Positions 1 through 5,527 of a stretch of 6,991 bases of DNA are shown here, in pieces; positions within the stretch are counted from its first letter, which is position 1, and each line of letters starts with the position of its first letter. The notes beneath the pieces are model-generated. The model saw only the letters and a list, made by a program, of their open reading frames with translations. It was not told where the DNA came from and did no database searches. Origin of the DNA: Deltaproteobacteria bacterium. Its GTDB lineage: Bacteria > Desulfobacterota_C > Deferrisomatia > Deferrisomatales > JACRMM01. The stretch is taken from NCBI GenBank assembly GCA_016218905.1, contig JACRCS010000606.1, positions 1 to 6,991 of the forward strand, given 5' to 3'. The translations under genes and the position numbers were made by a program.

Positions 1-93
1 CGCCGGATATGCCGCGGCAGTCCGATCTTCCGGCACTTCCGTTGGGTTGCGGCCAACGGCCGCGCTGTGTGCTCTGTGCCTCTGTGAGAGATA

Positions 94-126
94 GAACACC
101 GTCGTCACCCCCGTTCCCCGGTGTTC
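94..126. repeat. 8-bp inverted repeat with 17-nt spacer
   Basis: GAACACCG at 94-101 is the exact reverse complement of CGGTGTTC at 119-126. It could be a transcript-end hairpin for a gene left of the window or an operator for the downstream operon. There is no T-tract after it, which argues against a classical intrinsic terminator. Confidence 0.35.
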
Positions 127-156
127 GTGTCCCTAAGTTAGCGCTTATGCCCTCGA

Positions 157-241
157 GGGGGGAGGGCGGGGGTGGGGTGCCCCCGGCGGGAAGCCATCCG
201 GCGCCCCCTCCCCCTGACCCCCTCCCGCGCTGGGGAGGGGG
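157..241. repeat. G-run/C-run intergenic palindromic element
   Basis: Four runs of three or more G with one-base spacers (157-177) form a textbook G-quadruplex pattern on the + strand. They are followed by C-runs and a perfect 9-bp stem, 218-226 against 233-241 (CCCCCTCCC with GGGAGGGGG), around a 6-nt loop. Similar CCCTCCCC...GGGGAGGG elements are scattered between genes in many GC-rich genomes, so this is probably a dispersed extragenic palindrome and not a gene-specific regulator. It ends 59 bases before the start at 301. Confidence 0.5.
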
Positions 242-288
242 AAGAGACGGGCCGGACCGTGGGAGTTACCCGGAAGTTCCGGAGAGAC

Positions 289-293
289 AGGAG
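289..293 (+). promoter_or_regulatory. Ribosome binding site for the LolA-like gene
   Basis: AGGAG lies 7 nt before the GTG at 301. This supports the GTG start, which also yields a clean signal peptide. Confidence 0.6.
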
Positions 294-300
294 ATAGACA

Positions 301-1104
301 GTGCGCTCGTTTCGGCTCGTCAGGCGCCTCTGGGCGCTCCTTCCCGTCGTCGCGTTGCTCCTCCCCCACGCAGCGGTCCGCGCGGCCGAGGACGCGCGGG
401 CGCTCCTCAGGGATTCTGAGGCGCGGCACCGCAGCCGGACCCTCCAGTACGCCGGCGAGCTGACGGTCGTGAACCGCGAGGGCAAGAGCCGCACGAAGGC
501 CTGGAAGAGCTATCGCGAGGGGTACGGCGGAGACGCCAAGACCCTCGTCCGGTTCACGGGTCCGCCCGAGGTCCGGGGAGTCGGCTTCCTCTCCCTCGCC
601 CGCGCCGGAAAGAACGCCGACCAGTGGCTCTACCTGCCGTCGATGAAGAGGGAGCGCCGGATCGCTTCGCAGGACCGGGACGCCTCCTTCGTCGGGACGG
701 ACTTCAACTATGAGGACATGGAGGAGTTCGATCAGCGCAAGTACGACGTGGAGCTCAGGGGCGAGCAGGTCGTCGAGGGGCAGCCGTGCCACGTCATCGA
801 GGCGACCGCCGAAGAGAAGGCCGGCCGCTCCGTGTACGAGAAGAAGGTCCTCTACCTGAGGAAAGACATTCTGTACCTGGTCCAGGAGGACCTGTACCTC
901 AAGGGCGAAAAGCAGCCGGCAAAGCAGCTCCTCCTCTCGGACCTCCAGAACCTCGAGGGGCGGTGGGTCGCCAGGCGCTGGGAAATGACGGACCGAAAGA
1001 AGGGGAGCCGGACGACCGTCGTGCTGAAGGAGATCGCCTTCGACCGGCCGCAGCCGGCGGACCGCTTCACCCTCCAGAACCTGACGCGGGAAGGCGGCGA
1101 TTGA
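301..1104 (+). CDS. Outer-membrane lipoprotein-sorting (LolA-like) periplasmic protein
   Basis: This is a 267-aa protein with a GTG start and AGGAG 7 nt upstream. Residues 1-28 are a Sec signal peptide (basic RLVRR, hydrophobic core, AVRA cleavage site), so it should act in the periplasm. The rest fits the LolA-like fold of the 'outer membrane lipoprotein-sorting protein' family (Pfam LolA_like). The hallmark is the stretch at about residues 108-140: DQWLYLPSMKRERRI, then SFVGTDFNYEDM, close to the usual YLP..KR.RRI...F.G.DF.YEDL pattern. Length is typical. Members of this family usually sit beside an RND/MMPL-type transporter and a DUF1302 barrel and are thought to help move lipids or other hydrophobic cargo between membranes. 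The barrel follows directly here, overlapping the stop codon, so the two are co-translated. The cargo is unknown. It is not classical LolA, which pairs with LolB/LolCDE. Confidence 0.88.
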   Translation: MRSFRLVRRLWALLPVVALLLPHAAVRAAEDARALLRDSEARHRSRTLQYAGELTVVNREGKSRTKAWKSYREGYGGDAKTLVRFTGPPEVRGVGFLSLARAGKNADQWLYLPSMKRERRIASQDRDASFVGTDFNYEDMEEFDQRKYDVELRGEQVVEGQPCHVIEATAEEKAGRSVYEKKVLYLRKDILYLVQEDLYLKGEKQPAKQLLLSDLQNLEGRWVARRWEMTDRKKGSRTTVVLKEIAFDRPQPADRFTLQNLTREGGD

Positions 1105-2336
1105 GGCTTCGGCCTCTCGCGCTCCTTCTTCTCCTCCTCCCCGTCGCCGCGCCGGCCGAGGAGCTCTCCGGCTACACCGAAGCGAAGGGGTTCGCCTTCG
1201 CCCGCCGCGGGCCGGAAGGGGAGGCGCGCCTCCTCGGCTGGACGACCCTCTTCGTCAAGGCGGAGCGGAGGCTCGGGGGGGCGAGGCTCGCGGCAGCGCT
1301 CCGCGCAGAGGACACGTCGGGCGGAGAGGTGGGGTCTTTCGCCTTCGACCCCGCCGACCGTCACGCGAAACGACCGCCGTTGTCGGCCCGAGAGCTCTGG
1401 GCCCGCGTGGCGCTCGCCCCCTCCCTCGACCTCCAGCTCGGCCGGTTCGAGCTCGGCTGGGGCAAGACCGACGGCTACTCTCCCGCCGACGCGTTCCTCC
1501 CCAGGGACCTCTCCGATCCGTTCGCCGACGAGAAGCTGCCCCTCTGGGCCGCCCGCCTCACCGGCCAGCGGGGGTCCCTCCGGCTCGAGAGCGTCCTCTG
1601 CCCCGTCACGACCCCCTGGCGCCTCCCCCGCCTCGGCGGCCGAAACGCCCCCCTGCCGAGGGACTCACCGGTGGGCCCGGTGACCTTCCGGGACGAAGAG
1701 AACGCGCCGCCGACGGCCGGCTTCGGGGCTTTGCGAGCCCTGGCGACCTTCGGTGAGTGGGACGTGGGGGCCTGGGCCCGCTATGGAGTCCGGCCGGCGC
1801 CCCTCCTCCAGTTCGCGACGCAGAGGGCCGCCGTGACGCCATCCGGAGTCCTCGTGCCCGTCGAGCGCCGGTACGCCCGCGAAGGAGCGGCGGGCGTAGA
1901 GGCCTCGCGCGTCCTCGGGCCGTGGGTGGTGCGGGGCGAGGCGGCGGCGCTCGTCTCGGACGACGGCGACCTCGGGAACGCCCTCATCGGGACCCTCGGC
2001 GCGGAACGAGGCTTCGGAGACGCGACGCTCCTCCTGACCCTCGCGGGCAACGCCCGAAAGACGCCGGGAGAGGCCGGCTTCCTCTTCGACCGGGGCATCC
2101 TGCCGGCGTTCATCGCCGCGTGGAACCGGGCGGAGTCGTGGGGGAGCTGGAAAGTCGTCTGGACCGCCGCGCTACGGCACGGCGACGGCCTCGTCAAGGC
2201 CGAAGTCGGCTACGAGCTGACGGAACTCTGGAAGGTCACCGCGGGAGCGGACGTCCCCTACGGCTCGGAGGAAGGGCCGCTCGGGAGCCTGCATGCGGCG
2301 CGGCGGGTACGGTTGGCGGTGCGAAGGGCTTGGTAA
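1101..2336 (+). CDS. DUF1302-type outer-membrane beta-barrel protein
   Basis: This is a 411-aa protein. The TTG at 1101 is chosen as start because the TTGA overlap with the previous stop (1102-1104) is a translational-coupling arrangement and because it gives an immediate signal peptide (MRLRP, leucine run, cleavage near APA-EE at residue 19). The reading frame is open further upstream, but that part is antisense-like filler overlapping the LolA-like gene. Residues 95-180 resemble DUF1302 outer-membrane proteins: an ARELWARVAL strand, LGRFELGWGKTDGYSPAD, an LPRDLSDPF segment, and a strand leading to PWRLPRL. Alternating hydrophobic strands continue to the end, and the C-terminal residue is Trp, as in many barrels inserted by the BAM machinery. 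The likely role is the outer-membrane partner of the LolA-like protein in trans-envelope transport of a hydrophobic substrate. Substrate and channel activity are not shown by the sequence. Confidence 0.8.
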   Translation: MRLRPLALLLLLLPVAAPAEELSGYTEAKGFAFARRGPEGEARLLGWTTLFVKAERRLGGARLAAALRAEDTSGGEVGSFAFDPADRHAKRPPLSARELWARVALAPSLDLQLGRFELGWGKTDGYSPADAFLPRDLSDPFADEKLPLWAARLTGQRGSLRLESVLCPVTTPWRLPRLGGRNAPLPRDSPVGPVTFRDEENAPPTAGFGALRALATFGEWDVGAWARYGVRPAPLLQFATQRAAVTPSGVLVPVERRYAREGAAGVEASRVLGPWVVRGEAAALVSDDGDLGNALIGTLGAERGFGDATLLLTLAGNARKTPGEAGFLFDRGILPAFIAAWNRAESWGSWKVVWTAALRHGDGLVKAEVGYELTELWKVTAGADVPYGSEEGPLGSLHAARRVRLAVRRAW

Positions 2337-2652
2337 GCGCGGAGCGACTGCGACCGCTTCGCCTGGTCACCAGTTGTCGGTTTCCGACCCGATGCGGGGT
2401 GGGAAGCGGCCCCTGTCGTCATCTATCGACCTCTGCTGCAGCCCTTTCCAGCGCGGAGACGAGGCTTTCCACCCGAGGTACCCACGCCTTCACCTCTTCG
2501 CAATCGAAGGCTGCGAAGTCCTAAGAAACTACCGCCACCGTTGCAAAACCCCTGGATGTTGGTTCAGGTCCAACCAGACGACCTTCTCCCTAGCTTCACC
2601 TGCCAAGCCGTTCCAGCCGTCCCCGCGATGGCTTCGCCCCCGAGGCGCGCAA
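2337..2652. other. Convergent intergenic region with decayed coding traces
   Basis: This 316-bp stretch lies between the convergent barrel gene and the secreted-protein gene. It is less GC-rich than the operon to its left. No terminator with a T-run is evident. On the - strand short protein-like segments appear in different frames, for instance GEAREKVVWLDLNQHPGVL from about 2600 to 2543 and then another frame at 2520-2419. Each is interrupted by stops. This looks like a degraded gene, but I cannot name the family. Confidence 0.35.
2419..2520 (-). pseudogene. Possible 3' relic of an unknown gene
   Basis: The - strand reads about 33 codons, beginning DFAAFDCEEVKAWVPRVE and ending AAAEVDR, then TGA at 2419-2421. 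The text is amphipathic, with alternating hydrophobic and acidic residues as in a real C-terminal helix. There is no start codon or ribosome binding site, and a TAG lies directly upstream in frame. A second protein-like stretch upstream is shifted by one frame. I read this as the tail of a frameshifted, decayed gene. It could equally be a chance open frame. Confidence 0.22.
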
Positions 2653-3186
2653 CTACGGAACGCTGAGGGTGGCGGTATATGTCCCCGTCGACGCGCCGAA
2701 GGAACCTGACGGGTCGGAGAACAAGGTCACCGTGGTAATCTCCGTAACAACGGTGCCGGTGACGTTTGCAAAACGGCCGGTCCCGCCGGTTATGTGACCG
2801 ACGAGGTGTTGCGTCATGAGCTGAGTGCTAAGGTTATAGCAGGCGGCTCCGGGTTCCCAGCGGGTAAACGATTGATCCCCGGTCGAGTGGATCGAAACGC
2901 TTGTGCCTTGGACGTAGGGAATCTCCACGTTACCGGCCGGGCAAGCTCCCTGACCGGTCACGATGCCGTACTCATTCTCGCCAGTGAACGTGAAAGAGCC
3001 GAAGTTATCCTGGCCGCTTCCCCAACTGAGGGTGGCAAATATTCCGTCACCGTTTGAATCTATGGTGGTAATCGCTCCGCCAGAAGAGGATGTTTTCCCT
3101 CTTACTTCGATCTGCCTGGCTTCTACCGCAGAAACCAGCAAGCCAAGAGCGATCCAAACGCAGACTGCTCTCGTTGATGATCTCAT
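2653..3186 (-). CDS. Secreted beta-rich protein with GGTGRF motif, function unknown
   Basis: This is a 177-aa protein with an ATG start and an excellent AAAGGAGG 9 nt upstream. Residues 1-23 form a Sec signal peptide (RSSTR, hydrophobic core, cleavage near VEA-RQ). The mature part is short beta strands rich in Gly, Ser and Thr, with no membrane segment. Residues 43-48 (DSNGDG) look like a calcium-binding DxNxDG loop. Residues 131-144 (HITGGTGRFANVTG) match the GGTGxFxxxxG turn common in small secreted proteins with a dirigent/allene-oxide-cyclase-like barrel; that fold link is inference from one motif. Cys82 and Cys116 could form a disulfide. Base composition is less GC-rich than the flanking operons, which may mean foreign origin or weak codon selection. 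The upstream region shares a conserved element with the next gene to the right. Confidence 0.75.
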   Translation of the reverse strand: MRSSTRAVCVWIALGLLVSAVEARQIEVRGKTSSSGGAITTIDSNGDGIFATLSWGSGQDNFGSFTFTGENEYGIVTGQGACPAGNVEIPYVQGTSVSIHSTGDQSFTRWEPGAACYNLSTQLMTQHLVGHITGGTGRFANVTGTVVTEITTVTLFSDPSGSFGASTGTYTATLSVP

Positions 3187-3195
3187 CTCTTGGTT

Positions 3196-3203
3196 CCTCC
3201 TTT
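3196..3203 (-). promoter_or_regulatory. Strong ribosome binding site for the 177-aa secreted protein
   Basis: The - strand reads AAAGGAGG, a near-perfect anti-16S match, 9 nt before the ATG at 3186. It is the strongest ribosome binding site of the - strand genes here and fixes the start. Confidence 0.75.
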
Positions 3204-3217
3204 ACGTCCCCGGGTTT

Positions 3218-3257
3218 CATTCCCAGAGCTTGCTAGACCTCGGAATTCATTCCGCTA
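3218..3257 (-). promoter_or_regulatory. Shared leader element, copy 1 (palindrome plus GGTCTAGCA)
   Basis: On the - strand the order is TAG, the palindrome CGGAAT-GA-ATTCCG (3254-3241), then GGTCTAGCA (3239-3231), then a GG.AATG block ending at 3218. The same order recurs upstream of the gene starting at 4548. The palindrome arms differ by an A-T to G-C pair between the copies, so pairing or dyad symmetry is kept. It ends 31 nt before the ATG at 3186. It may be an operator, a promoter part (GTCTA resembles ECF-sigma -10 sites) or an RNA leader hairpin with the ribosome binding site downstream. Confidence 0.5.
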
Positions 3258-3462
3258 AGAAGCACCGGGGGTGGGCCACGTGAGCTCCCCCTTGCTCTAG
3301 GAAGCTTCAACTGGACGTTGAGACCTTTTGGACGTTATGGTCGTCCACCACTTTTTTCGTCCGCCGGCACCTCAGAGCTCAATAACTTGCACAGTTTGCT
3401 ATGCGTGTCATCCGCCCGGTCTAAGTTGCCGGCATCCCGTCCGTACCGTCGGCGCGCCGGCG

Positions 3463-4548
3463 CTATGGAAGGTTCACGGTGACCGCGTTCGAGTAGCTCC
3501 TCGCGTAGTTGACCCCGCTGACGTCGTTCTTGCGCGTCTGGAACTTGAGGGTCCAGGAGACGGCCCCCGGGTTGAGCCCCTTCGCCGCGTCGATAACGTA
3601 GCGGGGGATCACCACCTCCGAGCGGCCCTTGAGGCCTCGCACGTAGAGGAACTCGCCGATCGCGTTCGAGAACGTCGCGTAGACGTCGTCGTGGACGTCC
3701 GCAGGTTCCGTCCACCAGAGGTGAAGGTCGCCGCTCGGGTCCTCCCACTGGTAGCTGACGCTCGCCGCCGCCACCGGCACGAGCTCGACCCGGCCGGGGA
3801 AATCGATCCCGTCCTTGAGGACGCTGCCGTCGCCACCGTCCGTCACCTCCACCAGGTAGGTGCCGCTCGAGAGCACCGTGCCGGCCGGAAAGCCGATCCA
3901 GTAGCCACTACCGGACACGGGATCGCTCAGGTTACGGCCGGCAGAGTAGTTGTGGTAGGTCGAGCCGAAGAAACCGAAGGTCGTCGACTGGATCACCGAC
4001 CCGCCGGGGTTCTTCACGATCACCGAGCTGACGTCGCTCGAGACGATGGGAGAGCCGTTGCGACGGAGGTCGACCCACCCGGCGTACCTGTTACTGGCGG
4101 GGTTCTCGAAGGTACGGTACTGGAGGTAGTCGGCCGCGACCGCGAGGGGCGTGTTCACCGAGTACTGGACCACGTCCTCGGCGAGCAGTCCGCCGGTGAC
4201 CGGATCGAGGATGCGGCAGCCGAACCGATACGACCCGACGGTGGTGCTCGAGACGACGGTGAAGAGTGTCTTCGGGGCAAAGTCCTGGTCCATGCCGCCC
4301 TGGAACGTCCCATTGTACTCCTGGAAGGTGGCGTTTGCCCCGACCGGCTGCTCCTTCCAGGTCTCGACGTGCACGCTGACGGGTATCGATTCGGTGTTCT
4401 TCACCCTAAGCGTGCTGACCGTCACCTTGTCTCCGGTATGGTACACGGACTGGCTCATGCTCACATCGCACGAGACCGCGGCCGGCGACGGGCCGGCCGC
4501 TGCGAGGCCCACGCCCCCGAGCGCCAGGAATACGAGGATTTTCCGCAT
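3463..4548 (-). CDS. Secreted beta-sandwich-like protein, function unknown
   Basis: This is a 361-aa protein. The ATG at 4548 is preferred over a possible start at 4620: it has AAAGGA 7 nt upstream and begins a classic signal peptide (MRKILVFLALGGVGLAAAG, cleavage near SPA-AV, residues 23-24). The longer form would bury that peptide behind 24 basic residues. The mature protein has only two cysteines (Cys27, Cys111), probably bridged, and many alternating beta-strand segments. Three parts can be guessed: about residues 25-135 (YHTGDKVTVSTLRVKN, Ig-like), 150-255 (FPAGTVLSSGTYLVEVTDGGDG, carbohydrate-binding-like or Ig-like turn) and 265-361 (WEDPSGDLHLWWTEP). I see no catalytic motif, anchor or sorting tail. 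It is probably secreted or periplasmic, perhaps adhesive or structural, but the family is not recognised. The region before the start has a candidate promoter, two hairpins and the shared element. Confidence 0.8.
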   Translation of the reverse strand: MRKILVFLALGGVGLAAAGPSPAAVSCDVSMSQSVYHTGDKVTVSTLRVKNTESIPVSVHVETWKEQPVGANATFQEYNGTFQGGMDQDFAPKTLFTVVSSTTVGSYRFGCRILDPVTGGLLAEDVVQYSVNTPLAVAADYLQYRTFENPASNRYAGWVDLRRNGSPIVSSDVSSVIVKNPGGSVIQSTTFGFFGSTYHNYSAGRNLSDPVSGSGYWIGFPAGTVLSSGTYLVEVTDGGDGSVLKDGIDFPGRVELVPVAAASVSYQWEDPSGDLHLWWTEPADVHDDVYATFSNAIGEFLYVRGLKGRSEVVIPRYVIDAAKGLNPGAVSWTLKFQTRKNDVSGVNYARSYSNAVTVNLP

Positions 4549-4555
4549 AGCAACG

Positions 4556-4618
4556 TCCTTTCGGAACGGCCGGCTGGAGCGCCGGACGATGTGAACGCAG
4601 GCTCTTCGACTGAGAGCC
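4556..4618 (-). promoter_or_regulatory. Structured 5' leader with ribosome binding site
   Basis: Reading toward the gene, the leader holds the hairpin GGCTCT-7 nt-AGAGCC (4618-4600), then CCGGC-6 nt-GCCGG (4585-4570), then AAAGGA (4561-4556) seven bases before the ATG at 4548. Both stems are perfect. Whether they regulate translation is inference; I recognise no known riboswitch class in this stretch. Confidence 0.4.
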
Positions 4619-4656
4619 ATTACCGAGGGCTGCTAGACCGGGAACTTTTCCCGCTA
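4618..4656 (-). promoter_or_regulatory. Shared leader element, copy 2
   Basis: The - strand reads TAG, the palindrome CGGGAA-AAG-TTCCCG (4653-4639), GGTCTAGCA (4639-4631), then GG.AATG down to 4618, in the same order and nearly the same spacing as the element at 3218-3257. It starts about 8 nt below the transcription start predicted from the -10 at 4671-4676, so it would lie at the 5' end of the transcript. Confidence 0.5.
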
Positions 4657-4670
4657 CATGTGCAGGGGCG

Positions 4671-4679
4671 ATTATCGCA
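4671..4679 (-). promoter_or_regulatory. Candidate extended -10 promoter for the 361-aa secreted protein
   Basis: The - strand reads TGCGATAAT: a GATAAT -10 (five of six consensus bases) with the TG of an extended -10. No TTGACA-like -35 is found 17 bp upstream. Predicted transcription start is near 4664, giving a leader of about 115 nt to the ATG at 4548. Confidence 0.35.
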
Positions 4680-4690
4680 GCAAGGCAGCA

Positions 4691-4721
4691 CGCACCGCTG
4701 TCTGCCCGATTCTACGGTGCG
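4691..4721. promoter_or_regulatory. Dyad CGCACCG-N17-CGGTGCG, possible activator site
   Basis: Perfect 7-bp half-sites at 4691-4697 and 4715-4721 flank 17 nt. The centre (4706) lies about 42 bp upstream of the predicted start at 4664, where activators that replace a missing -35 usually bind. The position is suggestive but depends on the promoter call. Confidence 0.28.
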
Positions 4722-4785
4722 CACGATGGGTGGCTTGATGCAGCGATTCGCGGTAAACGCAAGTCCATGGATCCCCCAAGGGATA

Positions 4786-4920
4786 TTAAGCAAGGCACGT
4801 GCCGTTCCCGGCCCCTCCAAGGCCTCCCCGCCGCAGGTTCTTGTGTGACGCCAACTTACCAGCCGTACGCTCTTTCGTGAGAGCTGAAGCAATAACTCTT
4901 CTGGGCATTCCTGTTCTCAT
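4786..4920 (-). CDS. Possible small basic protein (44 aa)
   Basis: A 44-codon frame starts at ATG 4920 with GGAGGG 5 nt upstream (4931-4926), a well-placed ribosome binding site. The product is strongly basic: MRTGMPRRVIASALTKERTA at the start, then a short Lys/Arg/His patch and a Gly-rich end (RRGGLGGAGNG), ending TCLA. There is no signal peptide or membrane segment. I know no matching family. The ribosome binding site is the main support. The Gly-rich tail could be a chance result of GC-rich DNA, so this may not be a gene. It lies upstream of, and on the same strand as, the secreted-protein gene starting at 4548. Confidence 0.25.
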   Translation of the reverse strand: MRTGMPRRVIASALTKERTAGKLASHKNLRRGGLGGAGNGTCLA

Positions 4921-5030
4921 TTGTTCCCTCCGGGTACCTTCTACCTCCGCCTGAGGCAGCAGGGCCTCGCAGAACTCTACGCCTCGCCCTCCCCCTGCGT
5001 CGCGTGGCTCGCATTTCGCGGGCATCGTCG

Positions 5031-5090
5031 CGGATGCGCGCCTCGGCTCACGGATTGCCTCGGCCGTAGCGCTCGATGAGGTCCTCGAAG
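5031..5090 (-). pseudogene. Decayed duplicate of the HD-domain gene 3' part
   Basis: These 60 bases match 5616-5675, inside the HD-domain gene, at 57 of 60 positions and in the same orientation. The - strand reads FEDLIERYGRGNP, stop, AEARIR, corresponding to HD-protein residues 132-151. The three differences are one synonymous (Glu147, GAG for GAA), one conservative (Leu136 to Ile) and one nonsense (Arg145 CGA to TGA). No HD motif, start or further homology is visible on either side, so only a scrap of a former copy remains. Flanking sequence diverges abruptly at both ends. Confidence 0.7.
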
Positions 5091-5228
5091 GTCGGTCACG
5101 AGGCACCCGTGACCGGCCACAGCCCTGGTGACCGGAGGCGGAAGGTGCTACCAGAGCATCCGCAGAGAGAACGAAATCCAGAGAATCACTCCGCGGTCTC
5201 TAGAGTTTTCGGATCTGGGGGGGTCCAG

Positions 5229-5234
5229 TACAAT
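5229..5234 (+). promoter_or_regulatory. Candidate -10 box for the antitoxin-like fragment
   Basis: TACAAT (five of six consensus bases) lies 41 nt before the GTG at 5276. The hexamer 17 bp upstream (TTTTCG) is a poor -35, so the call is tentative. Confidence 0.35.
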
Positions 5235-5238
5235 CGAA

Positions 5239-5263
5239 AGCGGTCATCAGGTCTCGGACCGCT
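5239..5263 (+). promoter_or_regulatory. 7-bp inverted repeat between -10 box and ribosome binding site
   Basis: AGCGGTC (5239-5245) and GACCGCT (5257-5263) are exact reverse complements around 11 nt. The repeat abuts AAGGAGG at 5264-5270. It could be an autoregulatory operator, as is usual for antitoxin promoters, or a leader hairpin next to the ribosome binding site. Confidence 0.4.
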
Positions 5264-5275
5264 AAGGAGGCAGCC

Positions 5276-5398
5276 GTGGAACCCGCAGAAGTGGAGAAGG
5301 AGATCGTGGCAGAAATCCATAAGCTGCCCCCGAAGGGGCAGCGACAAGTGCTGGCTTTCGTGAGGACTCTGACGTCTGCGCCCTTGACGGGTGTCGCG
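5276..5398 (+). pseudogene. 5' fragment of a DUF2281/VapB-like antitoxin gene
   Basis: A GTG at 5276 follows AAGGAGG with 5-nt spacing, one of the best ribosome binding sites in the window. The first about 40 residues (MEPAEVEKEIVAEIHKLPPK, then GQRQVLAFVRTLTSAPLTGVAG) resemble the N-terminus of small antitoxin-like proteins: an acidic helix, a K/RLPP turn, then QR.VL.FV. The family usually continues with a GKxLLxFAG-type segment to about 70-80 aa. Here the likeness stops near 5398 and the frame runs on to 6133 only as antisense of the HD gene. No rescue is evident in the other two frames. I infer that the gene was truncated by rearrangement. No partner toxin (PIN or RelE type) is present. 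Bases 5399-5527 hold nothing assignable. Confidence 0.45.
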
Positions 5399-5527
5399 GG
5401 CCATCCTCGCGCTATATCTCCAGGAAGCCACCGGCGCGGAGAAACCCTCAGCTCGCCCCGATCGCAAGTGCCGGTGCCGACCCGCTCAGGCGCATCGAGA
5501 GTCCAAGCTGGGTGGGGATCGCGCGCC

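Larger units (their letters stand above)
1..300. other. Non-coding upstream region rich in inverted repeats
   Basis: No convincing gene is seen here; the open frames are short and of skewed composition. The region holds a perfect 6-bp hairpin (GCGGCC, 3-nt loop, GGCCGC) at 49-63, a CTCTGTGCCTCTGTG stretch at 71-85 that resembles simple intergenic repeats seen in several GC-rich phyla, an 8-bp inverted repeat at 94-126, and a G-run/C-run element at 157-241. None of the hairpins is followed by a T-run, so I do not call a terminator. A gene to the left may end before the window starts. Confidence 0.55.
4921..5275. other. Intergenic region with decayed HD-gene fragment
   Basis: No intact gene is visible. 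The region contains the HD-gene relic at 5031-5090 and the leader of the antitoxin-like fragment from 5229. Bases 4921-5030 and 5091-5228 show nothing I can assign. Together with 4549-4785, this is a long, weakly coding stretch of mixed composition in an otherwise gene-dense window. Confidence 0.45.

Noticed and set aside
9..419. 136-codon + strand frame at the left edge
   Set aside because: Pro/Gly/Arg-rich translation of the repeat region; it overlaps the start of the LolA-like gene and has no ribosome binding site.
145..792. 215-codon - strand frame
   Set aside because: Antisense to the LolA-like gene, whose signal peptide and family motifs are convincing.
786..1100. Upstream extension of the DUF1302 frame
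   Set aside because: The extension is an out-of-frame reading of the LolA-like gene; the TTG at 1101 gives a signal peptide and a coupled start.
2653..4548. The two secreted-protein genes as one operon
   Set aside because: They are separated by 276 bp, and each has its own leader element and ribosome binding site, so separate transcription is more likely.
4549..4620. Upstream start (ATG 4620) for the 361-aa secreted protein
   Set aside because: It would add 24 basic residues before a complete signal peptide and remove the AAAGGA-spaced ATG; this stretch also holds two leader hairpins.
4794..4803. 10-bp palindrome GGCACGTGCC
   Set aside because: A lone short palindrome in GC-rich DNA with no partner signal; chance occurrence is likely.
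3328..4848. 506-codon open frame on the + strand
   Set aside because: It is exactly antisense to the 361-aa secreted-protein gene, has no ribosome binding site or signal peptide, and reads as Arg/Val/Asp-rich filler typical of the reverse frame of GC-rich genes.
4869..4884. GCTCT-6 nt-AGAGC hairpin as a terminator
   Set aside because: Only 5 bp of stem with no T-run on either strand, and it lies inside the small ORF.
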